Of a stretch of DNA of 64,000 nt, positions 56,080 through 64,000 are shown in pieces. The notes beneath the pieces were generated by a model. It saw nothing but the letters and a program-made list of their open reading frames with translations, was not told the origin of the DNA and did not search any database. The stretch spans positions 236,994,586 through 237,058,585 of the forward strand of contig CM061064.1 of the NCBI GenBank assembly GCA_030762895.1, written 5' to 3'. The stretch's first letter is position 1. The number at the start of each line of letters is the position of its first letter. Origin of the DNA: Sophora flavescens (Eukaryota; Streptophyta; Magnoliopsida; Fabales; Fabaceae). A program made the position numbers and the translations under genes.

Positions 56080-59000
56080 ATGCGTTTACGGAGTGGAAAG
56101 GTGGTTCAAACATCTATTTCCCAGAACTCTGTAAATATGAGTAATGCAAATGATGCAGGCGTAGTAGACACTAACGCTACTGTGTCAACAGTGGATGCTA
56201 TTGCACCGGTTGACAATATTCCTGCAAGTGGAACTAATGCAGAGGTAAATAGTACTAATGGTCTAGGAATAAGACGAGGCGTTTCTTATGCCCAGGTAGT
56301 TAATCGATTTGACGAAGTTGGTCAAGGAACACTTCCGTCACCAACTTCACCTGTTTTACAACAAATAAATACATCAACTATTGGATTGTCATCAAGAAGT
56401 GTTGTGAGTTCAAATCCAAGAGGGACTACACAACCTCTCTCACAACCTTTATATGGGATGCCTTATGGGTCAACAACCGTCAACCCAAATACTCCATTTG
56501 CTTACATACCATATCCGAATGGAATGACGATGGCTGCCCATACATCTGGACAGGCAGGGCCATCGACTGGGGGGCAAATTCCCAGTCACGCAAATGGAAT
56601 AACGGGATCTATGATAGTTACCCATTCTCGACAAGAACAACCGGTAGAAAGGCCATATATTTCTCCATTAAGGCAACTCCCACAAAGCATTGTTGGTCTG
56701 TCGGAGGCTACTTTAGCCAATGTCCGACAACAGATTGATTCTAGTAATTATGACATGGTGAATACATTTACTCAACAAATGAGTACAATAATTACACCAT
56801 TGATGGAAAACACAAACAATGCATGTTTAGCATTAACAAATGAAATACGTCGGCTAAACAGAGCCTTAGGTGTTATAACCCCAAAGTAAAACCAAAATAC
56901 TGGGAGAAATTTCAATGCAAATCTCAATAGGATTAATCAACCACAGGTTGAACCACAAATTGACGGATTTGAACAAGATGATGAACGACAACAGCTTCAT
57001 CGTCGGATTCCTTTGAGACGTGGAAATGTACATATTCTGCGACCAGAGGAAGATGAGGATTTGATCCTAAACCAGGGTGCTGTTGGAGCGTTCCGTCAGA
57101 ATGTTTTAAATCAAAATGTCAACCAAGTGGTTGAACAAGCATTAAATAGGTTTGGTTTTAACATTGGTTATACTAACCAACCATTTTTTGCATCAGCATT
57201 TCCTGATTGGGTCCAACAGGAAGAAATGCCTCGAGGGTATAAAATACCCAAGTTGTCGAAATTCTCAGGAGAAAGTGGAGAGTCGACAATCGAGCATATT
57301 GCTCGATATACCATCGAATTAGGAGACTTGGCCTTGGAGGAAGGATTAAAAATGAAGTTCTTCCCCAGCTCATTAACTAAGAATGCTTTTTCTTGGTTTT
57401 CAACTCTAAGGCCTAATTCAATCCATTCTTGGAATCAATTGGAAAGAGGTTTCCATGATCAATTCTTTAGAGGAGACTTGAAAATAGGATTGACAGATTT
57501 TTTTGGAATTAAAAGAATGAATAACGAATCTGTTGACGACTACCTAGCTCGATTCCGTCAGATGAGGAGTCGGTGTTTCACCCCTATTCCAGAAACAGAA
57601 ATAGTGAAAATTGCTGCGGGTGGTTTAGATTACTATATCAGGAAGAAACTGGTTAACCAACATTTGATGGATCTTGCCAAGTTAGGGGACAAGGTTCAAC
57701 AGATTGAACAATTAAGAACTGAAAAGATTTTTAAGCAGAAGAGATTCCTTAAGAGGGAAAGGGTTAATTTTGTCGGATGTAATGAATCCGACGAAGAGAG
57801 TAATGATTCTGAAGAGTATGAGGTAGATTATGTCGAACTAAAGAATGGTCCACCTTATATATGTCAAGCTTTGAAGCCCGCAAGGGCCAAAGAAAGAATC
57901 CCTTTCATTAATAAGAAAGTATACACATTTGATGTGACCAAGGCCGATCAAATATTTGACATATTACTTAAAGATAAGCAATTAAAATTGTCAGATGATC
58001 ATAGGCTCTTGAAAGCCCATGAAATTAAAGATCGGAAATATTGTAAGTATCATAATACTTTTGGTCATGTGAAGAATGACTGTATGCATTTCAGGGATAT
58101 CATTCAGAAAGGCTTGACAGACGGAAGGTTGAAGTTTTCAGACAAGAGACCGGAAATGAAGATTGATACAGAACCCTTCGGTCCTGAAGCTAACCAAGCA
58201 GACCGCCAAGTCCATATGGGAGTAGGCATGGTCAACATCACGGCCGGACAGAATATCCAAATGGATTTGTCAGATCCATTTGATGTTTATCCGAAGCCAG
58301 GGGAACCACTTATTGAATATATGACACGAAAGAAAGATGAGGGCATAATTAAAGTTTGCCCTAGATGCGAAGCATTTTATGATGAGGTAGCCGCCAGAAA
58401 AGCTAGGGGGCAGAAATTACCATCGCATCGTCCACAAGATGACCAGAGCAGGTTTTCACATTCAAATAGCCATGCCGGATCCAACAGTGTACAGAGGAGT
58501 GATGCATCTCGCCTGTAAATAGACAGATAAACAAACAGCCGTCAAGAACATATACACCGGTCAAAATCCGGACAGACAATACTAGGAGGCTGGCTTGATT
58601 CAACCGGAGGATCAGCAGTAAGGCAGACAGATAATTGTCGGCCACATATACACCAGTCAAAATCCGGACAGCACAATACCGGAGGCTGGCTTGATTCAAT
58701 CAGAGGATCGACAGTAGGTAACTTTGTTAGTGGCAGATTTAATCCTGCTAAGACAAGGACACCCCCATCCAACGTAATGGTGGATAAATGGGTAAGGAAT
58801 TCAGCCATGACACAGTACCCAGAATTGCAAAAACAGACGTGGGCTCGGAGAAACAAGGGTAATGAACGGGGGCCACCCTTTTGGAATGAACATTACCGAA
58901 AAGGTCAACTGGCTAAAAATGCTCAGATGGAAGGGCCTGGTCTTTCAGGACCCTCAACTCAATTGGCTATTTCCAAAAGCCAAAAGAGGAGACTACAGAG

Positions 59001-59919
59001 ACTCCGACAAGCCCAGAAAAAGAAACTTGCCAAACAAGGAGTCATTATAAAAGAAATGCCTTCCCAAGATGCTGGTTGCTTGGTTGCTACAACTGACAAC
59101 AAAGTTGATAAGATAGCAGATACCAAGATGAAGAGTGTGATAGTAAGTCACCCCACGGAAGCTAATATGAAGAAACTCAGTAATCAGACCAAGCAAGGCG
59201 AACCTATATCTCAGGTTTTGCTGGAGAAGAAGACTTCAGGACAAGCATCCTCACCAATAAAGCCCAAAGGCAAATGGCCAGTCGGACTGACGGAAGTAGA
59301 GAGAGTTGCAGGGCTCGAAAAGAAAGTTGAGGCTAGAATAGAAGAACAACAACTGACTACATTCAAGCCTGAATGTGATTTAACAAAGGAAGAGTTGTCA
59401 TTTGATGCTGTCATTGAAGCATTGAATGATCCGAATGATGACATAAACGTCAGTGGAGCCATGGATATGGACGGCCAGAATGAGGATTGGGCCGACATCA
59501 TGGAAGCGTTAGATAACTGTGGCGCTGGAATTGCCCGGCCTTTATCGGATAGGTCAGGGTCAGATGACGAAAGTGACTTAAAGAGAAATCACGGCAGGAC
59601 AGTCGGAGGTGCTTTTCTGGATGAGGATCCAGACAATGAAATCATACTGGAGCCTGGAATGAGAATGAACATAGGTTTAATTTCTTTCATCCCAGCAGAA
59701 TACGAGGGATATTTTGAGTTTGATCCCTCTGACGACGACAGTGATGTCGTCAACAATGCAGGAGACCCAAGTGATCACTGGATGTTTGTACAAGAGAATT
59801 TAGTTACTGTATTCGACAACGTGGCTCAGTTGGAGAAACCTACCGACGAACAGAAAAATCATCTAAGACCTTTGCATGTGAAGCCATCATCGATGGAAGA
59901 CCCACCAATAGAGTCTTGA
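56080..59919 (+). pseudogene. gag and linker region of the Tat-like element
   Basis: One long frame with only a few stops (56887 TAA, 58516 TAA, 58528 TAA). ATG at 56080 ('MRLRSGKVVQTS'). The Retrotrans_gag block is at about 57240-57740: 'PKLSKFSGESGESTIEHIAR', 'SSLTKNAFSWFSTLRPNSIH' and 'NESVDDYLARFRQMRSRCFT'. Downstream, 'HRLLKAHEIKDRKYCKYHNT' and 'FGHVKNDCMHFRDIIQKGLT' form a Cys/His motif (CKYH...HVKNDC), a knuckle-like zinc site of Tat gags. The linker after 58777 is Lys-rich, then acidic (59450-59770), and ends at 59919 after a frameshift near 59870 away from the protease frame. Confidence 0.8.
58520..58713 (+). repeat. in-frame tandem duplication in the gag-pol linker
   Basis: Two diverged copies, offset 96 bp in the core (58548-58614 and 58644-58711), keep one reading frame: 'HIHRSKSGQTILGGWLDSTG' and 'HIHQSKSGQHNTGGWLDSIR'. 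Confidence 0.75.
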
Positions 59920-60196
59920 TTGACGGAGGTGCTGCTGTAAACTTGATGCCTAGGCGATGTTTAAAAAATTAGGAAAGGATCAGTCAGACCTAATCCCAAC
60001 TGATATGGTTGTCACTGATTTCAGTGGCAAAACATCTTCGTCAGATGGTGTCACTTTATTAAACATACAAATTGGTACTGTCGAAAGAATGACATTGTTC
60101 GTCATAATTCCAGCCAAGTCAAGCTACAACATTTTGATTGGCAGGGATTGGATCCACGCTGTAGGGGCAGTTCCATCAACGGTACATCGAAGTTGA
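59870..60196 (+). pseudogene. protease of the Tat-like element
   Basis: 'GRPTNRVLIDGGAAVNLMP' (active site DGGA in place of DSGA, common in Tat) at 59895-59950, then a one-base shift into 59957-60196 ('DMVVTDFSGKTSSSDGVTLL', 'NILIGRDWIHAVGAVPSTVH'). Retropepsin fold recognisable. Confidence 0.75.
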
Positions 60197-61656
60197 TTTT
60201 GTGGAATGAACAGGATCAAGTGGAGATTGTGGGAAGCGAGAAGATAGTGCTTGTTACGCTCAACAAGCACATATTGATTTCCGGTGTATTCTCCGAATGT
60301 GAAGCCAATAACTACCATTGGGGGGGTTATCAACAAGGATGCGTTGGAAGCAAGCCTTTTTAGCCAGTTTGGAGTTACAATACAAGACAAGGCCGACAAG
60401 ACTCGGCCAGAATCTGACAATGAGTATTGAGACCCACTTGAGAAGACTGTCGGCCTATCTGGCCGACAAAGAAATACACACTCAAGAAAGTGTATTGACG
60501 GATTGTATAATTGACGACGGCCCTTTGGGTTTTGAAAAAGGAGCCGAAGTCAAACAAAATATGGAAGTAGAAGATCCTTTGGAGGAAATAAATTTGGGGT
60601 CAGAAGAAAAGAAAAGACCCATTTTTGTCAGTGCTTTTCTGCCAAAGGATTACAAACGAAAACTTGTTGGATTAATAGCAGAATACAAAGATTGCTTTGC
60701 ATGGGACTATGACGAAATGCCTGGTTTAAGCAGGGATCTTGTTGAACATCGCCTACCACTAAGGGAGGATTGCAAGCCTATTAAACAAGCAAGCAGACGA
60801 TTTGCTCCAGAGGTGGTACATAAAATCAAAGAGGAAGTACAAAGATTGCTTAAAGCCAAGTTCATACGAACAACCAGGTATGTCGAATGGCTCTCTAATA
60901 TAGTCCCTGTTATTAAAAAGAATGGAAAAAATGAGGGTATGCATAGATTTCAGAAATTTGAATATGGCTACCCCTAAAGATGAATATCCGATGCCTATAG
61001 CCGATATGCTTGTCGACTCAGCATCAGGAAATGAGATTTTAAGTTGTATGGATGGCCATGCAGGATATAATCAAATCTTTATAGCCGAAGAAGATGTGTC
61101 AAAGACCGCCTTCAAATGTCCAGGAGCAATTGGGACATATGAATGGGTCGTCATGCCTTTCGGTTTAAAGAATGCAGGAGCCACCTATCAACGAGCAATG
61201 AATACAATTTTCCATGATGTTATTGGAAAATTTGTAGAAGTATATATTGATGATGTGGTCGTCAAGTCCAAGAGCAAAGATGACCATTTGGAGCATCTGA
61301 GGCAAGGATTTGACAGGATGAGAAAGCATAATCTAAAAATGAACCCAGAGAAGTATAGTTTCGGAGTGTCGGCTGCAAAATTCTTAGGATTCCTGGTTCA
61401 CAAAAAAGGAATCGAAGTAGACAGGAATAAAGCTAGAGCAATCATGGAGGCCTCCGCACCGACAAATAAGAAAGAGCTACAATCCTTCTTAGGGAAGGTT
61501 AACTTTCTCAGAAGATTCATATCAAATCTGTCAGGAAGGACAAGAGTATTTGCACCACTGGTCAAGTTGAAATCAGAACAAAGCTTCATTTGGGAACCTT
61601 GTCACCAAGAGGCTTTTGACCAGATTAACAAAGATCTAGTCACCCACCGGTCATGA
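60197..61656 (+). pseudogene. reverse transcriptase of the Tat-like element
   Basis: 60318-60977 brings the RT N-terminus ('YKDCFAWDYDEMPGLSRDLV', 'APEVVHKIKEEVQRLLKAKF'). A frameshift near 60940 passes into 60922-61656: 'MRVCIDFRNLNMATPKDEYP', 'DGHAGYNQIFIAEEDVSKTA', the YIDD active site in 'VEVYIDDVVVKSKSKDDHLE', and the connection domain. The RT core itself is intact. Confidence 0.85.
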
Positions 61657-61979
61657 TGCCTGCAGTGCCCCGTCGACCGTTGAAGTTGTACATATCAGCA
61701 TCAGAGGACACTATAGGATGTTTATTAGCCCAGGACGACAATGACAATGTTGAAAGGGCTATATATTATCTAAGTAGAGTCCTAAATGATGCTGAAGGAA
61801 GATATAGTGCAATAGAGAAGTTATGTCTAGCATTATATTTTTCTTGTACAAAACTCAAATATTATATGATGCCATGTCATGTATTAGTTATTTCCAAGAC
61901 TGATGTAATAAAGTATATGTTGTCGAAACCAATCCTTAATGGACGAATTGGCAAATGGACCATTGCTTTATCAGAATAA
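61653..61979 (+). pseudogene. first RNase H of the Tat-like element
   Basis: 'PLKLYISASEDTIGCLLAQD' to 'GRIGKWTIALSE'. This is the remnant gypsy RNase H with catalytic residues mostly lost, as is usual when a second RNase H follows. It ends in a TAA at 61977. Confidence 0.75.
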
Positions 61980-61991
61980 TCTTTACAATAC

Positions 61992-62501
61992 GTGCCAGCT
62001 AAAGCTGTCAAAGGACAGGTAATAGCTGACTTTCTGGTAGACCATCCAGGACTGGATGTGCCAGAAATAAATATTGTCAGTTTACTACCTTGGAAACTCT
62101 ATTTTGACGGATCAAGACATCAAGGAGGAAGTGGCATAGGAATCCTTATTGTGACCCCACAAGGAGTTCCTACAAAGTTCATGTTTGAACTTAAATATCC
62201 ATGTTCCAACAATGAAGCCGAATATGAGGCTTTAATTGTCGGATTGGAAATATTGATAGAATTAAGAGCACGAAATGTGCATATTTTTGGGGATTCTCAA
62301 TTAGTCATCAAACAACTCACACAAGAATACAATTGCGTTAGTTACAATTTGTCAAAATATTGTATCGTAGCTAACAAGTTGATGAAAAAATTTGATGACG
62401 TAATTGTTCAATACATTCCCAGAAATTTGAATCAAGAGGCTAATGAGTTAGCTCAGATAGCCTCAGGATATAAATATCTCAAAAGACTCTGTCGACACTA
62501 A
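61992..62501 (+). CDS. second, archaeal-type RNase H (aRH) of the Tat-like element
   Basis: 'WKLYFDGSRHQGGSGIGILI' (Asp), 'NNEAEYEALIVGLEILIELR' (Glu), 'IFGDSQLVIKQLTQEY' (Asp) and 'NQEANELAQIAS' (Asn-Glu where Asp is common). The RVT_3/aRH domain is known in plant Tat elements as a later gain that takes over RNA removal. Open over 169 codons; in the element it would be part of Pol. Confidence 0.8.
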   Translation: MPAKAVKGQVIADFLVDHPGLDVPEINIVSLLPWKLYFDGSRHQGGSGIGILIVTPQGVPTKFMFELKYPCSNNEAEYEALIVGLEILIELRARNVHIFGDSQLVIKQLTQEYNCVSYNLSKYCIVANKLMKKFDDVIVQYIPRNLNQEANELAQIASGYKYLKRLCRH

Positions 62502-63840
62502 TGGAAATCAGAGAATTGCTGTATCCATTAGAAGAAAGAGATATTTTAGTTAATGATGTAATTCTACCTAATGACTGGAGGTTGCCAATAATCGAGTATT
62601 TGGAAAATCCAAGTCAGAGTGTGGATAGAAAAACAAAGTACAAGGCATTGAATTACACAATACAAGGAGGACTGTTATACAGAAAATCTGTTGACGGAAC
62701 TCTACACAAGTGCCTGAGTAAACAAGATGCTTATTTGGCTCTCTCAGAAGTCCATGAGGGTATATGTGGAGCCCATCAGGCAGGTGATAAAATGAAGTGG
62801 GTCCTGCGAAGAAGTTTATATTATCGCCAACTATGGTTAAAGATTGCATTTTATTTGCCGATCTTGTGAAGAGTGTCGGAAGCACGGTCACATACAAAAC
62901 GTCTGCGCCAGCGAATTACATTCTATTGTCAAGCCTTGGCCATTCGAGAGGATGGGCTCTAGATTTGATTGGTCGGATACATCCCGTCATTTCGAAAGGA
63001 CATCAATTCATTTTGGTTGGAGTTGATTACTTTACTAAATGGGTAGAGGCAATCTGTCTTAAAACAGTCACCCAACAAGAAGTAATTGATTTCATTGAAA
63101 ACCACATTATCTGTCGGTTTGGCATACCCCAAACTCTGACAACGGATCAAGGGTCAATGTTTGTCGGAAAGAAAGTCGTGGAATATGCCAGTTCTAGGCA
63201 ATTAAAAATGCTCACCTCTACGCCATATTATGCACAAGCAAATGGCCAAGTTGAAGCCATAAATAAGATCATTATTAATCTTATTAAAAAGCATGTGGGC
63301 CGACAACCTAAAAATTGGCATAATACCCTTGATCAAGTATTATGGGCATATAGAAATTCACCCAGACAGTCAACAGGAACTTCGCCATATCGTCTAACTT
63401 ATGGACATGATCCTGTATTACCTGTTGAAATCAATCTCCAATCCACTCGCATTCAAAGGCAAAATGACCTGCCTACTGACCAGTATTGGGATGCAATGCT
63501 GGACGAATTGAATGAATTAAGTGATGACAGATTGATTGCGTTGGAGAATTTGATTCGGCAAAAAGAAAGAATTGCCAGATTTTATGATAGTCGAGTTAAG
63601 TTCAAAGCATTCAAGGTAGATGATTTGGTCTGGAAAGTCATATTGCCCATGGATAAAAGTTGTCGAGAATACGGGAAATGGTCACCTAAATGGGAAGGAC
63701 CATTTAGAGTTGACAGAATATTTTCTGGAAATGCTTACGCACTTGTCAATATTAATACTGGCTCGACAATTAAGTCAATTAATGGCAAGTATTTGAAGGA
63801 ATACAAACCGACGATGTTAGAAGTACAAATTGACGAATAA
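62501..63840 (+). pseudogene. integrase of the Tat-like element
   Basis: Zinc part: His in 'SEVHEGICGAHQAGDKM' (62501-62869) and Cys in 'CRSCEECRKHGHI' (62844 onward) fall in different frames, so there are two frameshifts. The core 62797-63840 keeps all three acidic residues: 'GWALDLIGRI' (D), 'TTDQGSMFVGKK' (D) and 'ANGQVEAINKIIINLIKKHV' (E). The C-terminal domain 'KWEGPFRVDRIFSGNAYALV' then ends at the TAA at 63838. No chromodomain. Confidence 0.85.
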
Positions 63841-64000
63841 AGAAAATAAGTATATTCATTAAATTGATGATACAATGAAGTATTGTCGTTTGATGATAAA
63901 AATCAAGCTGTCAATTAAAGCTATTCTGATCCTAAAATACAGGACAGTGCGCTAATAATATTTTAGTTTCATACAACAGCAGAGAAGTGCAGCTAAATTT
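63841..64000 (+). other. start of the Tat-like 3' non-coding region
   Basis: AT-rich, non-coding to the window end. The polypurine tract and 3' LTR are not reached. Confidence 0.6.

Larger units (their letters stand above)
54865..64000 (+). mobile_element. Tat-lineage Ty3/gypsy retrotransposon, truncated by the window end
   Basis: 5' LTR about 54865-56005, PBS at 56009, gag from 56080, protease, RT, RNase H, a second archaeal-type RNase H, and integrase, all on the plus strand. The double RNase H and PBS TGGCACGCCCGGTGGGAC are marks of the Tat clade (Retand/Ogre-like). The 3' LTR is outside the window. Frame breaks in gag and pol show decay. Confidence 0.85.

Overview
The window is nuclear DNA of a flowering plant, probably a AT-rich dicot (the TE mix would suit a legume, but this is not proven). 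It has no bacterial gene organisation. It holds spliced plant-type exons and plant-specific retroelement lineages: Sirevirus-like and other Ty1/copia, chromoviral, Athila-like and Tat-like Ty3/gypsy, three CACTA DNA transposons, and a remnant resembling a plant pararetrovirus. I see no gene that is clearly intact and functional.

Layout. 1-2100: decayed caulimovirid-like movement-protein region followed by small ORFs, two of which are tandem paralogues. 2344 to about 4645: one end of a CACTA element with a decayed transposase-like gene on the minus strand. About 4652-5492: possible gypsy LTR. About 5560-7536 and 16490-17265: a minus-strand chromoviral gypsy (LTR plus the last part of pol with chromodomain), split by a Sirevirus-like copia element (7537-16489) whose 3' LTR carries a 786-bp tandem duplication. 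17266-19470: AT-rich intergenic DNA with two short B-box-like repeats.

19471-51267, minus strand: the last two visible exons of a host gene that resembles plant CHERP-type SURP/CID splicing-associated proteins. Both exons are interrupted by retroelements. A Reina-like gypsy element (45365-51101, TSD GTATA) sits inside the upstream exon. A copia element (19990-44687) sits inside the last exon. The copia element is itself a nest: an Athila-like gag-only element (20258-27647, TSD ACTAT) lies in its 3' LTR, and a 3.7-kb Tekay-like solo LTR (33132-43847, TSD CTTCT) lies in its leader. That solo LTR is in turn split by a complete 7,026-bp CACTA element (33985-41010, TSD ATC) encoding a Ptta/En-Spm-like protein with a Ulp1-type C48 protease. 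Joining the outer flanks of each insertion gives a continuous exon frame, so the insertion order can be read directly: host gene, then copia and Reina, then Athila-like element and solo LTR, then CACTA.

51268-51445 is host intron. 51446 to about 54860 is a third CACTA end with another Ptta-like gene. About 54865-64000 is a plus-strand Tat-lineage gypsy element (LTR, PBS, gag, protease, RT, two RNase H domains, integrase) running out of the window. Nearly all TE genes carry stops or frameshifts. The best preserved are the Athila-like gag ORF, the Reina-like RT ORF and several Tat-like domains.
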